Shown: piece by piece, positions 36,878 to 45,559 of the stretch | How positions within the stretch are numbered: the stretch's first letter is position 1 | How the letters are laid out: every line of letters starts with the position of its first letter | Source: JAUIET01 sp045106985 | GTDB taxonomy: Bacteria > Pseudomonadota > Gammaproteobacteria > Pseudomonadales > JAUIET01 | Reading direction: 5' to 3' | Length of the DNA stretch: 64,000 bases | Assembly: GCA_045106985.1 (NCBI GenBank) | Contig: JBGCFQ010000013.1 | Coordinates: forward strand, 1 to 64,000 | Notes under the pieces: generated by a model | Seen by the model: only the letters and a program-made list of their open reading frames with translations | Databases searched by the model: none | What the model was told of the DNA's origin: nothing | Program-made: the position numbers and the translations under genes

Positions 36878-36921
36878 GCACCTAGGTTTAGACCGCGCAG
36901 ATATTCAGGTGGCGCGTCACT

Positions 36922-38997
36922 TTATGAATCTGCGAATTCATAATCCATTTCGTCGCCAGGGGCTTGTAGGTAATGGCCTTGAATATAATGCGCATTCATT
37001 TGCCAAAGACTGGCAAGCGTTGCCGCATTTTCGACGTAGGGCACAACTGACTTTACGCTGTGCTCCTCAAGTCGATTGAGCACGATTTTGAGTGACTCAA
37101 CATTGGTTGGGTCTTTTTGCAATACCAAAGCGAATGACGCGTCAACAAAGGCATAGTCGACTTGAAAATGCTGTAATACCTTAAAGGACTCAGCGCTTCG
37201 GCCAAACTGACATAAGCTAAACTTGAATTTCCACTCTTTGACTTCTTCGCGAAAGCGCATCGCTTGCTTAAGGTAGTGCGCCACGGTTGTTTCGTTAAAC
37301 TGTAAAGTGATGCATTCAGGCGATAGCTGTGCTGCTTTCATCGCAACACCCAACCATTTTGGAAATGCTGTATCGAGCAGCGCATTCTGCGTTAGGTTTA
37401 TGGTAATTACCGTGTTGTTGCCCTTTTCGCGTTCAGCCTTCAGGTTTTTGGTGCCTTCAACAACCAACCATTTATCCAGCGAAGTATCGCCCGATTTTTG
37501 GTTCATTGATTGAAACAAACCATCTACTGCTTGTTCGTGGCCATCCTGATCAAACATCTGCAAAGTAGCTTCATAGCTTTCGATGGCTTCGCCATGCAGA
37601 TTAATAACTGGCTGAAACATCATTCTAAGCCGTTGTTCAGTGACTAATTCCCGTACATCGTAAATTGTTTCTACGCTGTCACTAGAACCTGGGCGATACA
37701 AGATAATGCCGGGTATAGAACTATCATTGGCAAACAGCTGACGTGCTTCTTCCAGAGCCATGTACGCCGTATCTAAAGCCTCGTTAGTGTCAGAAAAGCG
37801 CGCTTTACTAAAATCAACCACACCTACGCAACTGCTGCATTGCGCCGTTTGATCATCGACATCGAATATGTGTTGCTCTATTTTCTCGCAAAGTTTGCGA
37901 GCGGCAACCATAGCTTGATTGTCACTCATCGTTGGCAAGAGCGCAGTGAAGCTATCCTCGCCATAGTGCGATACAACCGCTTGCTCTGCTTCCTCAAGGT
38001 GGGTTTTAAGAATCTGGGCAACGCCATGACGAACAGTTCTACTGCCAGACAAGCCAATACGTGATTTCAATTGCGAAAATTCATTTATGCTAATGTACAT
38101 GAGACAGCCACTATCGGCTTCGCTGGCAAGAAAGGAATCCAGGCTCTCTACCATTGAGTAGCGCGTTTCCAGTCCTGTCATCGGATCAACTTCGCTGCGC
38201 AACTCTTCAATGGGTTCTATTGCAAGAGTAGGAGCTGACTGGCCCTCGCGACGAACTATAATCTGCGTACATTCTTCTTCGTCAAACACAGCAGGCGCAA
38301 ATTTCATAAGCACATCAAATTCTTCGCCGTTTGATGCGATACAGGTCAACGCAAGCTCCTGTTCGGTGGCCTCGTTATAATTGCGTGAAAAGACCTTATA
38401 TTCTTCCTGAAATTCTTCGCTTATTAAATCAACAACTGGAATGCCAAGAAATTCATCACGGTCATCAAAACCAAAAGTGCCTGCATAAGCCTCGTTAACA
38501 TTGACGTGCATGCCGTCTAACACATAAGCAACAGCGTCATCGGCTTGTGACATTAGTGTATCGAAACGACCGCTAACTTCCGCCAGCGAACGTTCCAGAT
38601 CGCCGTGCCGGCGTCGAATATGTAAGTTGCTGACTTCGCGATTTGCGGCGTACAACAGATGATTTTGATTTGACAAGGCAATGACGTCTTGCGCGCCGCG
38701 ACTCAACCCGTCAACGATCATGTCATCCGTTATTTCGTTCGTTAATAAAATAACGGGTGTGTCTGCTCGGGCTGATATGATGTGCTCAAGCACATGATTC
38801 ATATCAATGACCGAATTTTGTTGCTCACACAAAGCCAAATCCCAATGCTCATCATTCAAGCAGTGGCTGAGGTCCTCAAGCGAGGTTATACGGTGTGTTT
38901 GCGCAGCTTGGCCCGCGTTGCGAAACAAATGGTTTATACGCTCCACGCCGTCTTGCGCGTGGCTGGAGAGTAATATTTTTAGAGTATCGGTCGTCAT
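36922..38997 (-). CDS. fimX: FimX-type degenerate GGDEF/EAL c-di-GMP effector
   Basis: A 691-residue protein, the length of P. aeruginosa FimX as I recall it. A receiver-like domain (about 1-125) lacks a convincing phospho-acceptor Asp site. A PAS domain (about 140-250) precedes a degenerate GGDEF domain with GEDSF at 346-350, and an EAL domain follows with EAT at 476-478 in place of EAL. Both enzymatic signatures are therefore broken, which points to c-di-GMP binding rather than synthesis or hydrolysis. In Pseudomonas and Xanthomonas FimX binds c-di-GMP and promotes type IV pilus assembly. The neighbours serB and the PilZ-like gene match the Pseudomonas locus. No pilus genes lie nearby here. 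Confidence 0.9.
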   Translation of the reverse strand: MTTDTLKILLSSHAQDGVERINHLFRNAGQAAQTHRITSLEDLSHCLNDEHWDLALCEQQNSVIDMNHVLEHIISARADTPVILLTNEITDDMIVDGLSRGAQDVIALSNQNHLLYAANREVSNLHIRRRHGDLERSLAEVSGRFDTLMSQADDAVAYVLDGMHVNVNEAYAGTFGFDDRDEFLGIPVVDLISEEFQEEYKVFSRNYNEATEQELALTCIASNGEEFDVLMKFAPAVFDEEECTQIIVRREGQSAPTLAIEPIEELRSEVDPMTGLETRYSMVESLDSFLASEADSGCLMYISINEFSQLKSRIGLSGSRTVRHGVAQILKTHLEEAEQAVVSHYGEDSFTALLPTMSDNQAMVAARKLCEKIEQHIFDVDDQTAQCSSCVGVVDFSKARFSDTNEALDTAYMALEEARQLFANDSSIPGIILYRPGSSDSVETIYDVRELVTEQRLRMMFQPVINLHGEAIESYEATLQMFDQDGHEQAVDGLFQSMNQKSGDTSLDKWLVVEGTKNLKAEREKGNNTVITINLTQNALLDTAFPKWLGVAMKAAQLSPECITLQFNETTVAHYLKQAMRFREEVKEWKFKFSLCQFGRSAESFKVLQHFQVDYAFVDASFALVLQKDPTNVESLKIVLNRLEEHSVKSVVPYVENAATLASLWQMNAHYIQGHYLQAPGDEMDYEFADS

Positions 38998-39055
38998 TTT
39001 ATGGATTGCAGCTTTAGCTATTATTGTCGTGGCCGTGAGTTATCCATGTCACTGC

Positions 39056-40846
39056 CTATAAGTTACCCCAAAGAGCGTCGAATAAATCCTCGGCTGCTTC
39101 GCCGCCATCATTGGCTGCATCAAAATTCTCGTAACTGTACTGGGCATATACGCGAGTTTTAGCCAGTTGTTCCATTATTCTGACAATGCGAACCTGATCT
39201 CGGTCCAGCACCTGCATAGTGTCTCCAATTTTAATATTCACATCCGACACCAGCAACGATGCAGACTGTTCGGTCACGCTGACTTCAGGCAACAGAAGTA
39301 CTGGAAAATACTCACTGGGCTCGCTGCCCGTTTCGATATTACGCGCGATGCTTGGCATGTAAGCCGGGCTAAGCAATTCAACGCCAAACGTTAATTCGGT
39401 GCGCGACGGTCGATGCAACCAGCGAATAGCCGCCACGCTCCACAACTCAGTGGCTGCGTCTTTTACACCCAAAAGGTCGCCTGCATGGATTCGTAAATTA
39501 TCAGTGTCTGGCAAACTCAAACTGTAACCGCCAGGACTGGCGTTGTTGACTCCAACGCGAACAGACAAAGGAGTCGTAACGGCTAGCTCCTGCTCTGCAG
39601 CTTGTCCAGGTAAGCTCGAACTGTAGTCGATGCATTCTATGCCTTCATCATTTTCCTGTAAGGTAATATCAGCCTTAGGTAAAATACCCGGCGAATCATT
39701 TGTTTTCAGGTTATCGTAACTGTGGAATTGTTCAAAAGCGACTTCAAGCGCAAGAGCCGAAGAGGCCTGAGCACGCATAGTTTCCAGCGTGTTGTCGCCG
39801 GCCGCAAAGGTATGAGCGGAGTCGAGGCCGACACAAATATCGAGTTCCTCTTCTGAATCAATTCGCATAAAACTGCGTTTAGTGCATTTACCCCAGGCAA
39901 GAATTAGATGGTTAAGCAGGTCAATACGAACCTTCTGTTCACCGATGCTTATTTTGCCACTCTTGGAATCGTCCACAATTCGGCGAATTTCCTGCACCAG
40001 TTCGCCGGTGCTGAGTTGCAAGCTACATTTCGCCAACGCAGGCTCGCTTAACAAATGCGAATAAACGGGCCCACGATCGGAGCTACCGTCAATCATAAAT
40101 AGCGCGGGTATCTCGCCATCTTTATAATCATCAATACTGACCTTGTCTAACCATTCTGGTATTAGGTCAACGACTCGGGCTAGATCATCTTGCCTTAACT
40201 GATTGGCTTTTATAGAACCTAAAAGAACCGTTTCAACGTACAAGTTACGGACTATTTTCGTGTCGTTCTTTTTCCCTTCAATCGGCAGAGAATGGTTTTC
40301 TAGCTCGCAAGAAATAGCGTATAGCTCATGCATCTTGAGCCACAATGTTCTTGGCGCAGTAGAGTAGAGCTGGTAGCTCAACAGCAGGTCGTCTTTGAGT
40401 AATTTCATTGCACCAGCGATGGCGGCGCACGTTAGAGACTTATTAGGCCGACGTAGTAACCCTGACTTACTGTTTGCAAGCTCTACAGCAGCAATTGTGT
40501 AGCAGTTGGCAACGCACATACGCAAGGCATGAGATAAGTCCACTACCTGCTGGGATTTCTTCGGTAACAGTGCTTGTTTGTGTTGGTAGTGCACTGATAA
40601 CAAATTAAGGTTGTCTTCGATGGCAGGGAGTAGTGCGTCCAGCAGACCAAGCCGAAGCTCAGGCGCTATTTTCAGTCTTAGCATCTCCTCACTGACGGCA
40701 TAAAGTTGTTTGCTTGTTTCGCCAATATTTGCAGACGGCAGTCCGCCAAGCCACTCTTGAAGGCTCTTCTTGTCAGCCTTGCACATAGACAGCGAACTGA
40801 GGTCTTGATCGCGCACACCGAGGCGACGCAGCAGGGATTGGGTCAT
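39056..40846 (-). CDS. PilZ-like protein adjacent to fimX
   Basis: A 596-residue cytoplasmic protein with a mainly helical N-terminal two-thirds. The C-terminal third contains NNASPGG (434-440), matching the (D/N)xSxxG half of the PilZ c-di-GMP motif, inside a beta-rich stretch ending LTFGVELLSP. An RxxxR candidate, RSFMR (324-328), is about 110 residues upstream, much farther than in ordinary PilZ domains. If both halves belong to one fold the domain carries a long insertion; otherwise it is degenerate. A homologous gene follows fimX in Pseudomonas. A role with FimX in pilus or surface control is inferred from position. Confidence 0.65.
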   Translation of the reverse strand: MTQSLLRRLGVRDQDLSSLSMCKADKKSLQEWLGGLPSANIGETSKQLYAVSEEMLRLKIAPELRLGLLDALLPAIEDNLNLLSVHYQHKQALLPKKSQQVVDLSHALRMCVANCYTIAAVELANSKSGLLRRPNKSLTCAAIAGAMKLLKDDLLLSYQLYSTAPRTLWLKMHELYAISCELENHSLPIEGKKNDTKIVRNLYVETVLLGSIKANQLRQDDLARVVDLIPEWLDKVSIDDYKDGEIPALFMIDGSSDRGPVYSHLLSEPALAKCSLQLSTGELVQEIRRIVDDSKSGKISIGEQKVRIDLLNHLILAWGKCTKRSFMRIDSEEELDICVGLDSAHTFAAGDNTLETMRAQASSALALEVAFEQFHSYDNLKTNDSPGILPKADITLQENDEGIECIDYSSSLPGQAAEQELAVTTPLSVRVGVNNASPGGYSLSLPDTDNLRIHAGDLLGVKDAATELWSVAAIRWLHRPSRTELTFGVELLSPAYMPSIARNIETGSEPSEYFPVLLLPEVSVTEQSASLLVSDVNIKIGDTMQVLDRDQVRIVRIMEQLAKTRVYAQYSYENFDAANDGGEAAEDLFDALWGNL

Positions 40847-41273
40847 AAATGTCTCTTTCTACTTCTAACAACCAGTAATTGGCTAACACTGTTGAAACCT
40901 TGCAACACAACGCAAAGCACCAACGACTTACGCTGATTACTCAAAAAGTATAGAAGATGAGTGAAACTTCGCCGTATAACTTGAAGAAATATTTGTCTAA
41001 AAATGAGACTACCAACGGTCGTTGTTGCTTGACGATGGCGATTCTAGCGACTAGCGGTTTAGAACTGCCGGCTATATAGGCCTGCGAGGCCGGAGACAAG
41101 GGTGTAGTGCTTGCTTTGCGATTCCAATGCTCCTTTTTTAGAGCAACGCACTTAGCCTTGAACGACACGGCAATAGACCATCTGTAGCTGCCAAATACCG
41201 ATTTTGGCTGTATCATGGCGTTTTTTGCACCATCCCCTGCACTGCCAGGTGATATAAAGATAAAGAGGATCCC
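40847..41273. other. Divergent PilZ-like/efp intergenic region
   Basis: 427 bases. It holds a probable efp promoter near 41188-41216. A short hairpin TGCTC/GAGCA lies around 41130-41147 and a GGCC/GGCC pair near 41080-41092. EpmB, which often adjoins efp, is not encoded here. A 91-codon minus-strand frame in this gap has no ribosome-binding support. Confidence 0.45.
41188..41216 (+). promoter_or_regulatory. Possible efp promoter
   Basis: CTGCCA (41188-41193, four of six consensus bases) and TATCAT (41211-41216) with a 17-nt spacer. This would give a leader of about 50 nt before the efp ATG, which is preceded by AAAGAGGA. Confidence 0.45.
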
Positions 41274-41843
41274 ATGGGGAATTTTTCGACAAATGAATTT
41301 AAGTCTGGCCTGAAAGTTATTCTGGAAGGCGACCCCTGCTCCATCGTTGAGAATGAATTCGTAAAGCCAGGCAAAGGCCAGGCCTTTAACCGCGTTCGTT
41401 TAAAGAACCTTATTTCTGGACGCCAATGGGAACGCACCTTCAAATCGGGCGAAACCCTAGAAGGCGCTGATGTGGTTGAGAAGGATATGGAATATCTCTA
41501 TGCGGATGGCGAGTACTGGCATTTCATGGACCCCGTCAGTTTTGAGCAAGTGCAAGCTGACAAAACAGCCTTGGGCGATGCGGCTAATTGGGTTAAGGAG
41601 CAGGATAAATGCATCGTTACCTTATGGAACGACGCACCCATAGCCATAACACCAGCTAACTTCGTTGAGCTGGAAATCACAGATACCGACCCAGGTCTTA
41701 AGGGTGATACCGCCCAGGGTGGCACCAAGCCTGCTACTTTGAGCACTGGCGCCGTGGTGAAAGTGCCCCTCTTCATAAACATTGGTGAGATCATTAAGGT
41801 AGACACTCGAACCGGTGAATATCAGAACCGGGTTAAGAGCTGA
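41274..41843 (+). CDS. efp: Elongation factor P
   Basis: Relieves ribosome stalling at polyproline. The protein has 189 residues (E. coli 188). The modified residue is Lys34 in VKPGKGQAFNRV, the sequence type that is beta-lysylated by EpmA (not the Arg32 rhamnosylated type of Pseudomonas). The C-terminal domains are highly conserved (VELEITDTDPGLKGDTA, GAVVKVPLFINIGEIIKVDT). The epmA frame starts at the efp stop in a CTGA junction, so enzyme and substrate are made together. AAAGAGGA gives a strong ribosome-binding site. Confidence 0.97.
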   Translation: MGNFSTNEFKSGLKVILEGDPCSIVENEFVKPGKGQAFNRVRLKNLISGRQWERTFKSGETLEGADVVEKDMEYLYADGEYWHFMDPVSFEQVQADKTALGDAANWVKEQDKCIVTLWNDAPIAITPANFVELEITDTDPGLKGDTAQGGTKPATLSTGAVVKVPLFINIGEIIKVDTRTGEYQNRVKS

Positions 41844-42850
41844 GTACTAAGCTGGAAGAATATGCGGGCTGGCAACCAGCGGCAGATTTAGACAGTTTGC
41901 GCGCTCGGGCAGCTCTTCTGGGCGTGGTTCGACAGTTTTTTGCAGACCGCAACGTGCTTGAGGTCGAAACCCCTTTGTTGGCGGCCCATACCGTCAGCGA
42001 CCCGCACATGAATGCTGTTGCCGTTTATGTGGAAGATGTAGGCCAGGGCAATAAGTCTTCGCGCAGCCCGCATTGGCTGCAAACGTCTCCTGAATACGCT
42101 ATGAAGCGGCTGCTAGCGGCCGGCAGTGGCGATATTTATCAAATTAGCAAATCGTTTCGCGCTGGCGAGCAGGGCAGTCACCACAATCTGGAATTTACTT
42201 TACTGGAATGGTATAGGCTTAACTTTGATCAACTCACCTTGATTGAAGAAACCTCAAACTTGCTTTGTTCGCTGTTTAACGTTGAGTCAAGCGACGTAAG
42301 ATCGTATGCGCAGCTGTTCGAGACACATTACGGCTGCGACCCACATTCAGCTTCGGCCAATGCTCTGCATGCTCTAGCGAGAGAGCACGGTATTGATTGT
42401 GACGAAAATGATGCGAGCGGCATGCTCGATGTGTTGTTTAGTTATCACTTGCAGCCGCAGTTGCAAAGCCTCACCTTTATCTATGATTACCCCGAGTCGC
42501 AATCGGCATTAGCGCGGGTTGAAGCTGACGCACAGGGCCGACAAGTTGCTCGACGTTTTGAGTGCTTTTATAAGGGCGTTGAACTCGGTAATGGGTATCA
42601 CGAATTACTGGATGCGCAAGAGCTTCAACGACGCCATGCCTGCGACAATCAACTGCGACGAGATATTGGCCGACCTGAAGTACAGCTTGATCCTAATTTA
42701 CTGGGCGCCATGCAACATGGCTTACCGAATTGCGCGGGCATAGCAATTGGTCTGGACCGCGTTCTTATGTTGGCAGAAGGGAAGCGCTCAATTGCCGATG
42801 TTATGAGTTTTCCAACGATAGAGGCTTGTAGCGTTCAAGACTCTAATTAA
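41840..42850 (+). CDS. epmA: EF-P lysine ligase EpmA (CTG start)
   Basis: A class II aminoacyl-tRNA-synthetase paralogue that attaches (R)-beta-lysine to Lys34 of EF-P. Motifs are FFADRNVLEVETPLL, LQTSPEYAMKRLLAAGSG with FRAGEQGSHHNLEFTLLEWY (motif 2), and GIAIGLDRVLML (motif 3). The first TTG (41897) starts too late: the codons before it encode GWQPAADLDSLRARA, which aligns with the E. coli EpmA N-terminus WQPSASIPNLLKRA. The frame opens after TAA at 41834-41836 and contains no ATG, GTG or TTG before 41897, so the start is most likely CTG at 41840 (or 41852). From 41840 the protein has 336 residues (E. coli 325). Confidence 0.85.
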   Translation: MSTKLEEYAGWQPAADLDSLRARAALLGVVRQFFADRNVLEVETPLLAAHTVSDPHMNAVAVYVEDVGQGNKSSRSPHWLQTSPEYAMKRLLAAGSGDIYQISKSFRAGEQGSHHNLEFTLLEWYRLNFDQLTLIEETSNLLCSLFNVESSDVRSYAQLFETHYGCDPHSASANALHALAREHGIDCDENDASGMLDVLFSYHLQPQLQSLTFIYDYPESQSALARVEADAQGRQVARRFECFYKGVELGNGYHELLDAQELQRRHACDNQLRRDIGRPEVQLDPNLLGAMQHGLPNCAGIAIGLDRVLMLAEGKRSIADVMSFPTIEACSVQDSN

Positions 42851-43713
42851 CGACGCGCAATCGCCTCACCCATCTTCAGTTTGCTGCCAGACTGTAATCC
42901 GTCAAGCCATTCAATCTGTTGAGGCTGAAACAGCATAATAGCGGTAGAACCGAGGTGAAAGCGGCCTAGTTCTGCGCCGGCTTCCAGTTCAATTGCAGAG
43001 CTGTTGCCAGTGTCGTCCGCTGAGTAGTGATACGGTTTTGTCGGCGTCATACGGCCAGCCCAAGGTGTTTCAATGCCTGCCACGATCATCGCTCCTACCA
43101 TTATCACAGCAACCTCACCCAGCTCAGTCTCGAACAAGCACACTAGCCGCTCATTACGAGCAAATACATTAGGCACGTTGTTGGCGGTCACTTCATTCAC
43201 AGAAAACAAATCGCCGGGCACGTAGCGCGCTGAAATCAATCGGCCAGACAAGGGCATGTGCACGCGATGGTAATCTTTTGGCGACAGGTAAACCGTCATA
43301 AACGCGCCATTCGCATATTTCTCTGCACTTTCTGCGTCGGCCAAAAGTTCTGCAGCGCTGTACATATGGTTCTTGGCCTGCACGATTCTTTGCGTTTCAT
43401 CAATAATGCCAAGCTGGCTGATAGCGCCATCAGCGGGGCTGAGAATATGTTGGCTGGCATTAGCAAGAGGGCGCTGGCCGGGCTTGAGTTCCCGCGTAAA
43501 AAAATCATTAAAATTCTTGTAGTCTGTCGCATTTGGATAAAGCGCTTCATCCATGTTTACCTGATATTGACCAATGAACAGCTTGATTAAGATGTTCTTT
43601 AACCATGTCCATTTCACTTCCGCTAGCCAGCCCGTCAGGCGCGACAGCGCGTGTTGCGGAACAATGTTTTGAAAGGCTATAAAGAATTTATCCATTATTT
43701 TACTGTACTGCAT
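42847..43713 (-). CDS. psd: Phosphatidylserine decarboxylase proenzyme
   Basis: Makes phosphatidylethanolamine from phosphatidylserine at the inner membrane; a pyruvoyl enzyme that cleaves itself. The protein has 288 residues. The cleavage motif LGST is at 254-257, so the beta chain ends at Gly255 and Ser256 becomes the pyruvoyl group. The catalytic segments ILSPADGAISQLG and YLSPKDYHRVHMPLSG are present. The gene is convergent with epmA (stops overlap by 3 nt) and follows rsgA on the same strand, the usual pair in gammaproteobacteria. Confidence 0.96.
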   Translation of the reverse strand: MQYSKIMDKFFIAFQNIVPQHALSRLTGWLAEVKWTWLKNILIKLFIGQYQVNMDEALYPNATDYKNFNDFFTRELKPGQRPLANASQHILSPADGAISQLGIIDETQRIVQAKNHMYSAAELLADAESAEKYANGAFMTVYLSPKDYHRVHMPLSGRLISARYVPGDLFSVNEVTANNVPNVFARNERLVCLFETELGEVAVIMVGAMIVAGIETPWAGRMTPTKPYHYSADDTGNSSAIELEAGAELGRFHLGSTAIMLFQPQQIEWLDGLQSGSKLKMGEAIARR

Positions 43714-43744
43714 GCTGTCGTTTTAGGTGGGCCGACAGTGTAAC

Positions 43745-44749
43745 TTACTTGTGAGTATTGGTTTGCAATGACTCTATGATTCGAGCGTAACTCTGCCACC
43801 GTTGCTCTATAGCGGGGCTTTTTTCTCGAGCTGGTTTTACAGCACAGCCTTTTTCACCCTGATGCGCGCAATTGCGAAACTTGCAGGTTTGGGTAATATC
43901 TTCCAGATCGGGAAAGCCACGTAATACCTTGTCTGGCTCTATATGCCAGAGGTGAAATTCGCGTATGCCTGGTGAGTCAATTAAGGCGCCGCCCGTGGGC
44001 AGCTCAAAAAGTCTTGCGGTAGTGGTTGTGTGTGTTCCCTTGGCACCCTCGCGTGACACATCGGTTGCTTCCTGCGAGGAGGACAGTGCACCCACAGCGG
44101 TCACGGCCTCGGGGTGTAATGCATTAACCAAAGACGATTTTCCCACACCTGATTGGCCTACCAGAACACCTGTGGTCTGCTCGAAAGCGCTGGCTAATTC
44201 GCTTAAGCCTTCACCTGATGTGCCTGATACCCGCAGCAGGGGAATGCCGAGAGCTTCGTAGCGGCCGAGCATATTAATTAGTGCGCTGTCGCGCTGACCG
44301 AGCAAGTCAATCTTGTTTAAAACCAACACGGGCTTCATGTCGCTGACCGCAATGGCGACTAGATAGCGGTCAATTAAATTCGCAAAGGCTTGGGGTTCGG
44401 GAGCAACAACGACGAACACGCTGTCGATATTGGCCGCTACAGGCTTTAAGCGGCCTTGAGGGTCTGGTCTTAGCAGCTCTGTACGGCGGGGCAGCAAAGC
44501 GCTGATCGACCCTTCGCTCGATACTCGAACATTGTCGCCAGCAACCAGAGTTTGAATATTGGCGCGCACTTTAAATTGTTGAATGTCGCCGCTATCGAGC
44601 ATCCTTACTTCGGCCTGGCGACCAAAATTGGCTAATACCAGCCCCTGCAAATCGGTTGATTCGCTTTGCTGTTGCTGTATTCGCGTGCGTTGCTGGTCTG
44701 TTAGTCGACGTTTGCTCAAGAGGGTATTTACTTTGTTACAATGCGGCAT
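43745..44749 (-). CDS. rsgA: Ribosome small-subunit GTPase RsgA
   Basis: A circularly permuted GTPase that helps 30S subunit maturation. The protein has 334 residues from the ATG at 44749. The N-terminal OB domain begins after LLSKRRLTDQQRTRIQ. The G motifs run in permuted order, with NKIDLLG before GQSGVGKSSLVNAL and DSPGIREF. The C-terminal zinc site is CKFRNCAHQGEKGC. A longer frame to 44989 adds 80 residues antisense to orn and was rejected. It diverges from orn with only 36 nt between starts, so their promoters must overlap the opposite genes. Confidence 0.94.
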   Translation of the reverse strand: MPHCNKVNTLLSKRRLTDQQRTRIQQQQSESTDLQGLVLANFGRQAEVRMLDSGDIQQFKVRANIQTLVAGDNVRVSSEGSISALLPRRTELLRPDPQGRLKPVAANIDSVFVVVAPEPQAFANLIDRYLVAIAVSDMKPVLVLNKIDLLGQRDSALINMLGRYEALGIPLLRVSGTSGEGLSELASAFEQTTGVLVGQSGVGKSSLVNALHPEAVTAVGALSSSQEATDVSREGAKGTHTTTTARLFELPTGGALIDSPGIREFHLWHIEPDKVLRGFPDLEDITQTCKFRNCAHQGEKGCAVKPAREKSPAIEQRWQSYARIIESLQTNTHK

Positions 44750-44785
44750 GCTACCACGGTTGCATTTAACCACTGGGAAGAATTG

Positions 44786-45337
44786 ATGACCATACCGCAC
44801 GATAAGAACCGCCTGATCTGGATAGACCTGGAAATGACAGGGCTGGATCCAGTCAATGACGTGATCATTGAAATCGCCACTATTGTGACCGACGCCAATT
44901 TGGAGATTGTGGCTGAAGGTCCGGTAATGGCAATTCATCAGTCGGATGAGATTCTGAATGGGATGGATGCCTGGAATACGCGTCAGCATGGTGGCAGTGG
45001 CCTGGTTGACCGAGTACGTGCTAGCACGCTGTCAGCGGCTGACGCCGAGCATGAAACCTTAATGTTTCTTGATAAACACCTCGAACAGAACCAGTCGCCC
45101 ATGTGCGGTAACTCTATCTGCCAAGACCGTCGTTTTATGGCGAAATACATGCCTAAGCTTGAGCAGTTTTTTCACTATCGCAATTTAGACGTAAGCACGC
45201 TTAAAGAGTTAGCGCAGCGCTGGAAGCCGGAGATTCTGCCGGGCTTTAAAAAGCAGGGTTCGCATTTGGCGATGGATGATATTATCGATTCGATAGCCGA
45301 GCTTCGGTTCTATCGTGAGAATTTTATTAAACGTTAG
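44786..45337 (+). CDS. orn: Oligoribonuclease Orn
   Basis: A DEDDh exonuclease that degrades dinucleotides, including pGpG from c-di-GMP breakdown, so it links to the c-di-GMP effector genes in the window. The protein has 183 residues (E. coli 181) from the ATG at 44786, which has GGAAG upstream. Acidic residues lie in IWIDLEMTGLDP (Asp, Glu), CGNSICQDRRF (Asp) and the MDDIIDSI segment. The usual next gene, queG, is separated here by an inserted TonB-dependent receptor gene. Confidence 0.97.
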   Translation: MTIPHDKNRLIWIDLEMTGLDPVNDVIIEIATIVTDANLEIVAEGPVMAIHQSDEILNGMDAWNTRQHGGSGLVDRVRASTLSAADAEHETLMFLDKHLEQNQSPMCGNSICQDRRFMAKYMPKLEQFFHYRNLDVSTLKELAQRWKPEILPGFKKQGSHLAMDDIIDSIAELRFYRENFIKR

Positions 45338-45351
45338 GACGAGTTAAATCC

Positions 45352-45429
45352 AGCAGCTACCACACGCTGCCCACCTCCGGCCTCGCAGTGGCTCGCTGAT
45401 GCTCCGGTGAACAACATGTGATAGCTGCT
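45352..45429 (-). other. 24-bp hairpin downstream of the TonB receptor gene
   Basis: Arms 45352-45375 and 45406-45429 with a 30-nt loop. On the plus strand five positions are C-A mismatches. On the minus strand the same five are all G-U, giving an unbroken 24-bp RNA stem. This points to a functional structure in the 3' part of the receptor transcript. No U tract follows, so it may protect or process the RNA end rather than terminate simply. Confidence 0.65.
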
Positions 45430-45460
45430 TTGAATTGCGCGAGGCTCCTTAAGGCAAAGA

Positions 45461-45524
45461 GACAAAGGAGTATCGCTTTCCTAGTGGGCCCAAACAAAAG
45501 GCACACTCTGAAATACTCCCTGTC
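45461..45524 (-). other. Second hairpin downstream of the TonB receptor gene
   Basis: GGAGTAT (45467-45473) pairs with ATACTCC (45513-45519), with partial pairing extended outwards to GACA/TGTC. The loop of about 39 nt contains smaller complementary blocks. It lies between the receptor stop and the stronger 45352-45429 hairpin. Confidence 0.4.
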
Positions 45525-45559
45525 GCAAGTTACCCCGTAGCGTCTCTCGCTTCAGGTGC

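Noticed and set aside
40941..41216. 91-codon minus-strand frame in the PilZ-like/efp gap
   Set aside because: No start signal, no domain, and it covers the probable efp promoter.
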